In this document: one piece after another, positions 33,229 through 45,350 of the stretch
Position numbering within the stretch: the first letter of the stretch is position 1
Layout of the letters: every line of letters starts with the position of its first letter
Source: Parietaria judaica
Taxonomy: Eukaryota; Streptophyta; Magnoliopsida; Rosales; Urticaceae
Assembly (NCBI GenBank): GCA_954871525.1
Contig: OX940868.1
Span: forward strand, 14,696,556 to 14,760,555
Direction: 5' to 3'
DNA length: 64,000 bases
The notes under the pieces: model-generated
Told to the model about the DNA's origin: nothing
What the model saw: only the letters and a program-made list of their open reading frames with translations
The model's database searches: none
Position numbers and translations under genes: made by a program

Positions 33229-33956
33229 TGTTAAGGTCGGATCCGTTTGATCCCTCTTAACACTAGAAAGCCCCAAAGATGGACGTGGGTAGTCGACGAT
33301 GCCCAAGGTCGACGATGACGCTCAAGCTCGACGACACTCGGAGTTGACGACACCCGAGGTCGACGATACTCGCCCAAGGTCGACGACACCCGAGGTCGAC
33401 AATACTCAGAGTCGACGACGTCCAAGGTCGCCGACACCCAGAGCCGACGACACTCGGAGTCGGCAACACCCGGAGACGACGATGCCTAAGGCTGACAAAG
33501 AGAGGCGACGAGGACAGGCCGAACACGGGTACCGTCAAAGGACACTTCATCGTCAAGTCAGACAGCATTAGACGAATAGTGATAGGGGCGCATTAAATGA
33601 CACCCATACCAATCCTACCTACCCAGTATGGCTAACCCTCGAGGGCCACACAAAGTATGGGTTAACCATGCTTTGTGTGGTTAACCATATTTCCCGAAAT
33701 CATTCTTAGGGAAGTGAATGATGGGATACGACAAAGAAAGTCGAAAAACAAGTAGCAAAGGAGATGAAGACAGTCTATATATAATGTAATGAAGGTCTCA
33801 TTTGTAAAGGATCCACAAAAACATCAATATACAAAATATTCCATCTCATTACCATCTTTACGTTTTCTTAGTTATTAACGGGAAAAACCAAACCACTTTG
33901 TTTAAAACCAAGGATAAATCCTAGTGACTGTTTGAGTGCACCAAACGCCCTCAACA
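33229..33956. mobile_element. Solo LTR, family 1
   Basis: It begins TGTTAAGGTCGGAT and ends CCTCAACA, the TG...CA form of an LTR. It interrupts sequence that is continuous downstream of C2 copy 2 (near 15861-15870), so it is an insertion. The flanks ATATA and ATATC form an imperfect 5-bp duplication. A second member with the same ends lies at 45749-46300. A TATA-like CTATATATAATG lies at about 33774-33786. No internal retrotransposon region is present. Confidence 0.75.
33291..33490. repeat. 16-bp minisatellite inside the solo LTR
   Basis: About twelve degenerate copies of a 16-bp unit close to TCGACGACACCCGAGG, with a few longer units. They are absent from the sister LTR at 45749-46300 and account for much of the length difference (728 against 552 bp). 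The open frames across this array on both strands are repeat artefacts. Confidence 0.8.
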
Positions 33957-34309
33957 ATATCCCGGTCAAGTCGGGCGATTAGAGCCTTAACTATATACAA
34001 AACGTTGGGCTTGGTCGTCGACGTTGCTTAGACCTAGGATGATTTCTGAAGTACTCAATTTTCAGCTTCAGCCTTCAAGATCTTCAATGATTTAGAAACA
34101 TAAAACAGAGTTATAATTACATATATCAAATCTCAACTTAATGCAAGAACCTAAAAGAAGTTTGAAATTATATACATGGAAATATCGATTGGCTATTTAC
34201 TTTCTTCTCCTTTTTTTATTCATGTTAATTTTATTCTTGATTTCCACAAATTTTTATTCATACTTATTCGTTTTTTTTTAATCTTTTCTTCCAATAATGT
34301 AATTATAAG

Positions 34310-36018
34310 TGTTGATGCCGTTTTTTGGATCAAACACTGTTGAGGCCCAAGTTGTGGGTTTTGGGCCTGGCCCAATGTCGTTCGCTGACGTGGCGGGCTT
34401 TTTGTAGACTTCTGCGTGGGCTTTAGTTGGCCTTTGTTACGGGGATGACAGATTTGCTGTCTGTAGTGGCTTTTGCTGTCAATGATAGTTCCCTTTGATC
34501 GCCGCTGACTTCGGGACGATCGCCACTCCGACTTTAGAGTGAGTTTTTAATTGGCCGATTCGGGGACTCTGAGTGGGTGTCTCTGGACTTTTCTTGGATC
34601 GAAGGTCTCGTGGCCGTTCAGGGTCCGAAGCGATCAGGGTGGCTCGCTACCTGTTACCGCAGAGTCTGGAGATGGCCAGGCCGGGTTTTATACAGGGCCT
34701 GTTACCGCAGAGCCAGGAGTTGACCAGGCCTGGTTTTGTACAGGACCTGTTACCGCAGAACCTGGGGATGTCCAGACCGGGTTTTGTACAGGTTCGGAGT
34801 CCACGCGGATCGGGGGTACCAGTGAACGGGGGAGTGCATTCGTCCAATATGTAGGTCCAGAGATCCCTCTCAGGGTGATCCCTCGGTCGTCCGGATCTTA
34901 GAGGAAATTTCTCAGACCTGACCCTCGACCTAAATAGTGGGCCCCGTCACCTGTCCCCAGACTATCCCAACAGCCGTATAATAGACTGGAGATAGGCTGG
35001 ACACAATGTGGAACGAAGCCTATCAGGCGGGTCGTGATCTTTATGAAAATTCCTCCAGGGCTTCCGCTTTTATGAACTATCTCGCTTCCTGAGCCTGAAA
35101 AAGGTAACACCCGTGGTCAGGGGAAACAGGGGGGGGGTACCCCCTGATTCACCTCTGACGCCCAACATTAGTATAATATTTGAGGGGAGGCGAGTATATC
35201 AGGGGTAGAGAGAGAGAGGGAACTCGAGTCGAGAGAGTTCGAATGAGTTACCGTTTCAACTGAACTGAGCTTCTATCTATAATAGGGTCCAGGGGCCCGA
35301 TCGCAGTAAAATATTGTCCAGGGGGGGTCCCGGACAGTTTTATAATTGCATTTTAGTCCCTGGAAAAGATGGTCCGATCCCGGCCGTCCGCGCGAGATCG
35401 GACGGCCACCAAGCCCCCGAGGGGGGCCCGCTTTGTTTGAGATCGGTGGGCAGGGTCGATCCCTGCCCTACACGTGGCCGCGGGGGCCCGCCCCAGCAAG
35501 TGGGCAGGCGCGGCATCGCGCGCTCCTCGATCCGGCCCATCGGGGCCCTTCGTGCGTCCTGCGCGAGAACCGAGGCCCGCAGGTGGGCGGGGATCACGCC
35601 ATGTGGCGTGATCGAGCGCGTGCTGCCCCCAAGTGGGGGGCTGAAGCGACCCCAGGTGGGGCCCGCGGGCGGGTGGCGGCGCAGGAAGCCGCCACGTGGC
35701 GTGGCCCTGGCAGCCGCCGCCCCTGTGGGCCCCTCGGGTGTTCCTTCGGCCGTTTTTTCTCCCGGGCGCGTCCCGTGTCCGTTTTTCCCAATTTTTATGT
35801 CGTTTTTGGGGTTTTTCATATTTTTGCGAACACCGGGACACTTTGTTTTTTGAAAACGGGCCTCTAGGGGGAGTTTTGGGTTTTGAATTTGATTTAATTA
35901 ATTCATAATCTTAATTAAAAGATTAATCGAAATAACTAATTAATAAACGGAATTTATTGAGATAATTTCTGTTTAATTAATTTATTTATAAAAATCAATC
36001 CCGTTTTTACCCATAACA
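34310..36018. mobile_element. Solo LTR, 1709 bp, with perfect TSD
   Basis: It begins TGTTGATGCC and ends CCCATAACA. It is flanked by the perfect 5-bp duplication ATAAG (34305-34309 and 36019-36023). The unoccupied site is preserved in the paralogous flank at 19893-19897. It is GC-rich at 35340-35760 against an AT-rich background. Three tandem 48-bp units beginning CTGTTACCGCAGA lie at 34651-34794. Several long open frames at 35314-35867 reflect GC content; I see no gag or pol motif. Length and ends suggest a Gypsy-type LTR, but that is a guess. Confidence 0.85.
34651..34794. repeat. 48-bp tandem repeat, three units
   Basis: Units start at 34651, 34699 and 34747, each beginning CTGTTACCGCAGA and containing a GGGTTTTGTACAGG-like end. 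They lie within the 1709-bp solo LTR. The unit length is a multiple of three, so frames stay open through it. Confidence 0.85.
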
Positions 36019-36649
36019 ATAAGCAAAATGAAAACCAAAATGGTTCTGTAAAAATACTTGTTTTGCTTTATTCTAATAATGAATTATGCAAAAAAAATGC
36101 GGTAAAAATAATTAAATGTTTTGAAATTTCATTTTAAATGCACAAATTAAGTACTTAAATATTCAATATTTGCATTGGTCACTGTCTCTATTGCAGCAAC
36201 ATTAGTTTACGATTGTGAATAAGAAAAGTGTTTTTCTTTTAAGTCTAATAAATCTCTTTTTTTTTTTTTTTTTTAACTGTGACACTTTGTCTTTTAAATG
36301 CTAAATATTCAATAAAGAAATTCGTATTTGAACTTTATGTATTTGTTAATGTTTTCTAGAATTAATCCTATTTTCATATTATGGCCTATAAGTCATGAAG
36401 TTTTCAAATTTTAATAACTGATTATACCTCATATATAATAGGTAAATGTGTTTTTTAATACCCTCAATTTTCATTTTTTGCAAAAATATGCCCTCAACTT
36501 TCAAAAACAACTAAAGTATACCCTTAGTGTATGATTTGATAATTTTACCCTTCATCTTCCTATTTTTTAATTATTTATTTAAGCAATTCAAAAAATAAAA
36601 CTCTCCAGCTACGTCATTTGGTTACGGTTTTAAAATTTGGTAACCGGTT

Positions 36650-37330
36650 TTCCGCACACCCCTACCTCAAGTACCTTACTTTGACAAGACCGGATGTGTC
36701 ATTCATTGTCATTGTAAGTAAGCTTAGCCAATTTCTCTCAAGCTCACTGGCAGTTGTGCAAGCGTTTTTTTCGCTACGTACCTCAACGGTACCTTGTGTA
36801 AAGATATTTACTTCAATCCCGGCAAACACATCACGCTTACTGCTTTCGCCGATGCGGATTGGGCTAGTTGTCCCGATGATAGGCGCTCCACAAGTGCTTA
36901 TTGCATCTATCTCGCCGGAAATCTTATCTCATGGAGCTCGAAGAAACAGCCAGTAGTTGCTCGCTCAAGTACCGATGCTGAATATCATGCCCTTGCGCAC
37001 TCCTCCGCTGAGCTCTCTTGGCTTGCCTCACTTCTAAGAGAACTCCATCTTCCCATTGCCAACAAGCCACTAATCTGGTGTGACAATATGGGAGCCTGCC
37101 TTGGCTGCAAATCCGGTGAGCCATCAACGCACAAAGCATAACGAAATCGACATGCACTCTGTGCATGACAAATTGCTACATAAACGAGTTGGAAATTCGA
37201 TACGTTCCTACTCTCGAGCAAGTGGCTGATGTGTTTACGAAAGTACTCTCTGTATCACGCTTTATTTTCAAAGAAGCTGAACTACATCGATTCTCCCTTC
37301 CGCTTGCGGGGGGCTGTAACGGAGTCTGCC
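36650..37330 (+). mobile_element. Ty1/copia fragment: RNase H, PPT and LTR start
   Basis: Conserved copia C-terminal motifs are present: LTRPDVSF, FADADWASCPDDRRS, SWSSKKQPVVARSSTDAEY, PLIWCDNMGA and LEIRYVPTLEQVADVF. Small indels break the frame. Directly after the coding part lies a polypurine tract GCGGGGGG (37306-37313), then TGTAACGG at 37315, a plausible 3' LTR start. The fragment belongs to the same family as 28745-29575. The 5' part of the element is absent. Confidence 0.8.
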
Positions 37331-38178
37331 ACATTAGCACAGCAGAATCCAGTCTCAGGTATAGATTTTTTTCACTGTATTGATGAATGAAGCTAAATAA
37401 CACAAGTCTTTATATTCAAAAAATAAATAACACAAGTCTTTATATTAAAAAAAATAACACAAGACTGAGCAACGGGTTCTCAATGTAGGTTCTTAAAGTA
37501 AAGTCTCAATCTTTTCATTAATCAAATAATTCAACATCACAAAAAGAAAATTAAAAATGCCAAAAAGTAGAACAAGAAAATTGGAGAAATAAAGAGAAAA
37601 TATCATTCAATTGAGGTTACTTATTATCTACTTATCAACTGATTTTGATGCTTAAAAACTGTTGGTCAAATAAATATACATAATGAAGTGAGAAAAATGA
37701 AAAAGGCAAAAACCATTATCATCATCATTAGGATTATTGGCCTAAAAATAAGTCACTAATAACTTTGTTACAAAAAATAAAATAAAAAATTATAGGATCC
37801 CACATTTTGAATTTCTACGAAAATTAATTGATAAACTTTGTGAAGCCGTAGAAAGTTGATTGGAGTGCCGAGAGATGAAACAAAGTAGAAAGTATGTAAA
37901 ATTGGTAAGGAAGAAATATAAAGATAAACTTCGATACTTTGGCCGCAAACATCCTTAAGACAAACTAAATTGCAAATCTTGGGATTGGTGGTCTACCTAT
38001 ATTTTTCAGTATATAAAGCAATGAAGTTAATCATATCAATTTGTTTATAGGAATATGAATTGAAATTGCAAAGAAATTCTTAGATATAAGAAAAGAAAAT
38101 ATCAAGTAGATCCCACATTACTTGCTTGAAGGAGAAACATGATAAAATAACATGAATAATTTGCACAAATATTTATCG
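37331..38178. other. Possible LTR remnant, then F-box 3' flank
   Basis: About 37315-37690 is probably copia LTR sequence; its end is not clear, and a CACAAGTCTTTATATT unit is repeated twice. Sequence from about 37800 to 38170 matches the 3' flanks of the FBD-exon remnants at 23280-24440 and 28390-28620. No gene seen. Confidence 0.4.
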
Positions 38179-39630
38179 TTATTTATAAATAATGGTGGGT
38201 GGGAGAAGAATGATCTCTGCTTTTGGTGAAGAGCGCCTTAACTGTAGCAACTGCTTCATCATTTCATTTTCTCTTTCCTTTTGGCTGCCCCGGAAAAAAT
38301 CAGCGCGAACAGCCATTTTCTCGAGAACATGCGAAGATAGTAGCACGAAGGTGACAAAATCGATTTCAGCTTGAATTCCATGATATCCACCTAGTGTGAC
38401 ACGTCGAAGACGGGTGAAGGGGTCGCTCCATTGGTCAGCTTGCCAAATGTCGTCGCCGTCGCTGGATTCGTCAATCGCATTCCCACCGCACTGTTTATGC
38501 AAAATTCGATTAGTTTATTGAAAACAAAAATATTGATCGAAAATCAGTTGATCTACAACAAGGTATTAATAGTCATTTTAGAAGAAAACTCACAACGATA
38601 ACTAGTTCTTGAAGATTTGGAGCACATCTTAAAAGGCAAACAAATGTAGAAGTCCCTTTCAAACTAGCAAAGTTGGCGGGCATACGCAAAACATGGAGAT
38701 TACGAAAAGGGGCCTGGAGCGGTCTCGGTATGACACCGGAATCTAGATCCTGAAAACAAAAAGTGTTGAATTAGCAATCTTACCGACCTTTGAAACTAAA
38801 CGATTTTAGAGCGGGTAATTGAAATGGACTCTTACGTCGCCATAATTACACGTAATACTAAGGTGTTCCAGTTGGGGCATTTCGCCAATAAGCTTTAATA
38901 ACTTGTCATTGTGTCCGGGTTGTAACTCCAAGGCAAATATTGAGAATACTGCTAGCCGAGAGGTGTTTTCGAGGCTAAGCATAGCTATTATATCTGTGAA
39001 TCTAAGTTCTCGCAAATTTGGCGCGTTGATATTAAGTTGGTCAAATCCGGAAAGGAAGCGCAAAGATAGTTTCTCAAGCACACAACTAGAAACCAGAACA
39101 TCAAGCACTTCTTGCTGCAGAGACACTTCCAAGAGATCTAGACTCTTCAAACCCGTGAAACCCTTGAATGTCGACGGAGGCTTCAGCGAACAATTTTGCA
39201 GGCTCAGATGTGTCAAGTTTTGGCAAGAAAAGAAGCAAGATTTCAACTCGTAATCGGGGAAGGTGCCTCGTAATCGAAGTGAGAACTCTTCTACCAGGTG
39301 TCTTGATACACGAAGAATCCAGTTATCTAGAGCCTCAACGTACTGCTCGGTCCGGTCACAGGCTAGATCAAACTTGCATATCCGGCCCTCGTGAAGCAAG
39401 AGAATACGATCGATGCAACCGACAACACTACGAAGCATTCGATCATCGTATACGCACGGGAAAAAGTTGTCGTCAAACACGAGGCTCAAAACGAATTTCC
39501 ACTTGTTCCGCCACTTCCTCGACAAAATACTAGTCCTTCCCGTGTCCTTTATGGGCAAATATGAAAAAATTCGATCGGTAACAAGGTCCGGCAAGTCGCT
39601 TAATCTATCCTCACCCACTTCTCTCGTCAT
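38179..39630 (-). pseudogene. F-box/LRR/FBD copy F, single 1-bp insertion
   Basis: Exon 1 is 39630-38836 (265 codons, F-box EDRLSDLPDLVTDRIFSYL, then LRRs). Exon 2 is 38750-38594 and exon 3 38490-38179 (FBD, IWQADQWSDP, AEIDFVTFVLLSS, ending TIIYK). All splice sites are canonical and exons 1 and 3 are fully open. Exon 2 is 157 nt instead of 156: CGTAAATCTCC (38695-38705) has one extra A relative to what the protein family needs, so translation stops soon after. Correcting it would give an intact protein of about 420 aa. It is either a very young pseudogene or a sequencing error in a homopolymer. Confidence 0.75.
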
Positions 39631-41747
39631 CTGTTTTAGGAAAAAGATGCATCGAAAATCAGCAAATCGCTACACCAAAGATTGCAAACAGAAAGAAACA
39701 CACTAACTTCATTGTTCATCATCGTCAAGCAATATATACAAAATTAGACTCCATTAACATCAGAATCGAAGGATTCCATTAACAACAATCGAAGGATTCG
39801 AGGTTAACAACAGCAGAAAAGCCCAAATCAATCGAAGGAACACAAACCTCTGAGGAGAGAGGAAGACGGACGACGATTAAATACTAATAAATATTTTAGG
39901 GCTTTTTTTTACTTATATATATTTTCTCACGTGTGATACACGTGCTTTCATTATATGTTGTATGTATGTATGTACTATGCAGTAAATATATTCGGGGTGA
40001 CAATTCGGGTCTCGTATCGTGTTCGTGTCGGATCTTAATTATTTATTTATTTATTTTATGTAGACCTAGACCTTCCCCATTTAGTAATTGGGTTAGAATA
40101 TGAGATCTAGGCCCGCCCTATTTAAATACCGTGTTTAACGTGTTTACCCATTTAGCATATTATTATTTATGAATTTTAAAATGTTAAATTAATTCAATTT
40201 ATACTCATTTAATTTATATATTATTTAAGATTTTAAAATTTACCAACATAATTTTATGTTCATCAATTGTACAGAGTAATAAATAAGTAAAAAATATAAA
40301 TGTCATATATATTAAGTATTAAAACACTTAACATATATAAAATGCAACATTACTCCTTAGTCGTATTATCGTGTTCGTACCGCGTTTACACGTTTTTTAA
40401 TCATGTTATTTTGTTCAACATAGTTGGACCCAAGTCCACTTATGGTAAACGTAGATCCGTTTAAATCGTGTCGTAACCGTTTCGTGTTTTGTGTTCGGCC
40501 CCAAAATTAGTACGCTTAAAGTATATGATTTTATGAGATAGAATGATTTAATATTAATGTCAAACTAATTATTTTGCTCTAAAATTGTAACAAAAGAACC
40601 ATTTTCGCACATGATAGATAGCTTAGTCCCATATGATTTGGGTTTCCCTAAAAGAAATAAAAATAAATAAACTTAGACCGGCAGCCGGCGACATAATTAG
40701 CGTGACGTCATCGGAGCAACGAGGAAAAAGATCCAAGACTTCCTCAAATTGAGGCTTATAGTGGTATAAGGACTTAATGGTTTAATTTTTTTGATAGCAT
40801 AAATTTAATCTTTTTTTAGGGACCACTTTATCAACCCAAATACATAAATGATTTCTACCCAACGATCCTAAAAACCAAGTGATTCGTGGAATTTACAATG
40901 CTTTTGTTTTATAATATATATAATCCATAATAATTAGGGGTGAATAACTGGATATTCAAAGTGATTTTCTCAAAATAATAGATCGAATATCGCATTTTGA
41001 TGTTTTTATTAAAAAAACGAATATCCTTTTTGAAAAGATAAAAAAAAATACATTTACGGTATTTCGGTATTCGGTATTTTAACCGAATTTACCACTTCTA
41101 AGAGCAAATGATTCCACGTTGGTTGTTAGTGAAGTGAATGGAAGGGTAGTTGGTTGAGTATACCAAGCTACAATATAAGTCAACAGATCCCACGGAAGGC
41201 GAGAGAAAGAGCATAATCATACAACGCAAGCAGTATGGATGGGATGCTTTCGCCATCCTCATATTCATGATCTACGCGTCTCTTCGTCGTGTTTGAATTA
41301 TACCCGTTGAAGACTTGACTCCGTGCTCATGGTCTTCCTCTGAGGTTTGAAATGGGATGCCGGGTAGAACATATGACGATTCTACCCTCTTCTTCCTGGG
41401 TTGATGACGGATAGCGTTGGGCTTTTGGGCTTTTTGGGCCGAGTTGCTTTGTATCAGTAGGGCTTCATCTGATTGAGAGTTCTATTGGGCTTCTCAATTG
41501 GGCTTTTGTGAATATCGATTTATTCATTTAAAGCCTTCAATCTTCATTTGTAAATTTAATTAATTCACAAATTTAGCACTTTATGTCATATTAAATAATG
41601 ACGAATTTGTACATCAACAATTATTTTAGCTACAATGATGCATAAAAATATATGATGTACATAATTTATATCATGCATATATATTTATATTAAACTCCGA
41701 CATTTGAATCTTTAGTATATATATCTGTAAGGCATAGTAGAACCTCT
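39631..41747. other. Intergenic with decayed MITEs
   Basis: No gene is supported. About 39992-40503 looks like a degenerate hAT-type MITE with CGGGGTGACAATTCGG and TGTTCGGCCCCAAAA ends. Another AGGGGTGAATAAC...TTACCACTTCTA sequence lies at about 40936-41098. A CT-rich non-coding stretch at 41240-41480 has no recognisable product. Confidence 0.4.
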
Positions 41748-42382
41748 ATAAATAAATACTCGATAAATTAATAGTCGCAATTAAATAATATTTTTGTCCG
41801 GTCCCGACTCGGGCCTAACTAGCTAAATTAATGATTCGCTAAATTTATAAGATAATGATTTTTTTAGAATGTATAGAGGTCCCAAGTGATATATAAATTA
41901 ATAATTCAATATAAAAATTATATAATTAATTAAAGATCACTATAAATAAAATATACATAAATAACTATATAATCACATTAAATAAAAAGAAAACATTACA
42001 TCAATAATCATGTAGTCTTCTCAAAATATGATTTTATAATAATTATTATAACTTTTAATTATCACTATTATAAGAAGCTATTGTTATTCCTCTTTAATAT
42101 CATTGGGATCTTTAATATTTCTGACATTAGTACTATTATAAAATCTTTTTGAATTATAATAGTCTTTCTTAATATTTTTAATATTGATATTTTAATATTC
42201 TCGATATAATAAATTGAAGTATATTTTTGCTAATAAAGATGTTTGTATAGTCATAGGTGATTACTAATTTCTTTCTTTATTAATGTATAACTTAATAAAT
42301 TATTAATTTATATGTTAATTAATAATCCGATAAGATAATATTTTTTGTCAGTCCCAACAATATTAATTTATAGAGGTTCTAT
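41748..42382. mobile_element. MITE with TAGAACCTCTATAAAT ends
   Basis: The left end GTAGAACCTCTATAAATA and the right end TATTAATTTATAGAGGTTCTA are inverted copies. Subterminal GTCCGGTCCCGACTCGGGCC-like sequence is shared with about 48540-48600, a second partial copy. The element is AT-rich and non-coding. A TA duplication is compatible with the flanks but cannot be proven. Confidence 0.6.
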
Positions 42383-42517
42383 GCACATTAATACCTTTGT
42401 TTGTTACTTTCTGAGAATCTGGAAATTAGATTGAATCATTCAGAAATAAGCAGAGTGTCATTTACTACATCAGATATAAACCAAACAAAATAGATTTCGA
42501 CCATTAAATCTTCAATC

Positions 42518-44057
42518 CTAGTTAGTGTAAATAAGTTGGTTATATTTCTCGAACAACGGTAGATCTATGAAAATGGTCTGCGCGTTCGGAGAAGCGCGAT
42601 TTAACGACTGTATCTGCTTCACAATCTTCCAGTCTTGTGCGTCGATGCTCGGACCGTACGACATCCTTTGGCTGCTAATGAAATAGCTTGAGGGCTTAAC
42701 GAAGGTTTTCATCAGAAGAGGCGAATTCAAGAGTACGAATCCGATGAAATCGATCTCATCTTCGCGCCCACTAAGGTCGATAATTTCAAGAATTTGCAGG
42801 CGGTTGAAGGGAGAGTTCCATTGGTCAGCTTGCCAAAAATTGCTGCTTATAGATTGCCCGCTCTTATATATGAAACTCTGTTAATGCAAAGCTGAAAATT
42901 TAACTGAAAGAAAAATACAAGAGTAAGAATAACGAAATTGCGTTATTTAAAAGAAAGCTCACTTTGATTCTTAGTTTCTGAAGATTAGGAACACTTCGGA
43001 AGAGGCAAAGAATTCCTAAACTCTCTTTCAAACTGTAAAAGTTGAGGATTGCGGAAAGATACCGGAGATAACGGTAGGGGGTCGGGAGTGCTCTCGGTAT
43101 AAGACCAAAATCCAAAGACTGGATCCAAAAAGAGTACAATCAGCAAAATAAATTAAAATAAAACCAACACAGAATAATTAGAGATCCTACCTCAAAAGAA
43201 GAGCAGCTAATAGTAAGCCTTTCAATTTGGGGTATATCTGATAAGAGCTTCAACAAGGTGTCGTTGTGGCCGAGATGATAATACGATCTACATACGCAGA
43301 GTTCTGTAATACAAGCAGTGCTTTTAAGCCTGAGATAATCAGATGGCCCGCTAAAGCAAAGGTCTTGCAGATTCGGCGCATCGACATTGACCAGATAGGC
43401 TTTAGAATTAACAGAGGGCTCTCTAAAGTTGAAGAGTTGCAGATTACGCGCATTTATATTCAAGTGAACAACTCCGGAAACATTATACAAATATAATTTT
43501 TCAAGCATGAAGCTAGATATCAGCATCTCGAACACATTTTGGCACAATGACACGTTTACGAGTCCGAGATTCTTCAAACCTTTGAATCCGATGATTGTCG
43601 ACGGAGGTGGCTCTAGCAAACAATTTTTTAAGACCAAGTCTGTCAAGCTTTGGAAAGAAAAGAAGCAAGATGGCATCTTGTAGTTTTGAAAACTTGGCAT
43701 ATGAAGCCTGAACTCTTGTATGGGGTGTCTCGATATATGAAGAATCCATCTATCCATGTCATCGGAGGGAAGCTCATTTACGTCGTAGGACAGAATAAAC
43801 TTGCATATCGGGCCAGAATGAAGCAAGAGAATGCGATCGATGTCACTGACAAGCTTATGGATCATTGATCCTTGATAACGTAAAAGTGCGAGAGACTCGT
43901 CATTAAACACAAGGCACGGAACGGTTGTCCACTTGTACCTCCACTTTCCCGACAATAGACTCGTCCTCCCCACTTCCTTTATGGGCAAGTATGACAAAAT
44001 GTGATCCACAACTTCGTCTGGTAAATTACTTATTATATCCTTTTGCCTGTGTGACAT
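42518..44057 (-). CDS. F-box/LRR/FBD protein, intact copy E
   Basis: Three exons: 44057-43191, 43118-42963 and 42877-42518. Phases match, introns are GT-AG and the product is 460 aa. The start is the ATG giving MSHRQKDIISNLPDEVVDHIL; the open frame extends four codons upstream without another ATG. The F-box spans residues about 5-50 (IKEVGRTSLLSGKWRYKW). Leucine-rich segments follow (LTDLVLKNCLLEPP, LKNLGLVNVSL, APNLQDLCF), and the FBD-like exon has FWQADQWNSPFNRLQIL and EIDFIGFVLLNSP. The C-terminus is longer than in the other copies. The role is inferred as an SCF substrate receptor; the target is unknown. It is the closest intact relative of pseudogene copies B and D. Confidence 0.85.
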
Positions 44058-44750
44058 CTTTATTGGCAAAATCAGCTGAGAAAAGCATACAACAATAAAT
44101 TACAAGGCATGATATGGCTTCAAAATTAGCTCAATTCTGTGTAAAGTTATAGCTTCAATTCTCAATATATATATATGCATGTGTATGTATGTATATATAG
44201 TTCACTGTAAGCAGTTATAAACAGAACCAATGTGGAACAAATATTTACAAATGTAAGTGTAGTAATGAAATTTAATTTTTAATTTTCTATTCTATACAAC
44301 AACACAAAAGATAATTTAGAAATTCAATGGGCAATATAGTACTACTTACCAAAAAACAAAAATGATAAGAGCATGTGAACATCTTTTCTTCCTCCATAGT
44401 GAAAAAACAAAAACAAAAAAAAAGAAGGATTTTTTAGTAAAAAATGTTCGATTTAACATAACGATATAAATTAGGTTCCATCGCAAATATATTGATTAGT
44501 ACCGTCTATCAACTTAACACAATAATAACGGAACAAGAATCGAAAAACAAGTTTGTATATTGACTGTTATTATCTTCCATAAAACAAACCAGTGACTCTT
44601 GCAATGAAGAAAAATTACATAACATTCAGAATGAATTATCTCGTTACCGACAGAATTTCACCAGTTGATTGTCATGAACATCAACTAGACAAAGTATAGC
44701 CTTGTTGAGACATAATCGATTGAATTCGACGACTCAAGCGGAAACACGGT

Positions 44751-45350
44751 TTAGAGACGATGGGCGGAGGAGAATACGGGCCGGGTTTGATTAGCCATAA
44801 GACGCCACTCCAAATTCGAAAGGTCCATAAATGTCGCGAAAGTGTAATCCATTTGAACCGATGAAGGAATCCTATCTATAAGAGAAACAATTTTCTTTTT
44901 GAACCCCTTATACGTTTGACTGAAGCAGTCCTTACACTTGTCTGAAACCGAGAGCTCGGACACGAGCACCGGAAAACGCTAAGAAAGAAGAGCAATTTGG
45001 GACAAAAGTATGAACGAAGAATCCCTGAACAAATAAATGGCTAAAGCTTCAAGAAAAGTAGATGTTTTCCTATATATGTGTGTATATATTGGTGGCTTCA
45101 GAAACAAGCAATGAATCAAAACACAGAGTACAAAGCGAGGGAATTTCAAGAGGCTACCAAACACAGTGTTAAGTTAACAACCGAGATCTCACTTTCTCGG
45201 CAGAAGATCGATTGGAGAAGGTGAATGAGAGACTCACCTCCAAGAATCAAGAATGCAAGCGAGGAAGTCGAATCCGTAGAGCTGGATTTGGAGGCGCGAA
45301 CCCAGAGAACGAAGAACTTTCGTGAGTGAGAGAGACCTGGAAAATGACAT
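44751..45350 (-). other. Possible small uncharacterised gene
   Basis: A possible first exon starts at the ATG at 45350 (MSFSRSLSLTKVLRSLGSRL, a basic amphipathic N-terminus resembling an organelle-targeting peptide) and runs to a GGAG|GTGAG donor near 45248. A second segment, 44978-44751, follows a good TTTCTTAG acceptor and reads VSELSVSDKCKDCF...GFKKKIVSLIDRI, ending in a stop. However, the phases of these two pieces do not join, so the model is incomplete or the gene is broken. I do not recognise the protein. Confidence 0.3.

Noticed and set aside
33231..33571. Open frames with Arg/Asp-rich repeats
   Set aside because: Produced by the 16-bp minisatellite on both strands; not a protein family.
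35314..35867. Several overlapping long open frames on both strands
   Set aside because: They lie in the GC-rich part of the 1709-bp solo LTR, where stops are rare by composition; no domain or codon-like pattern is visible.
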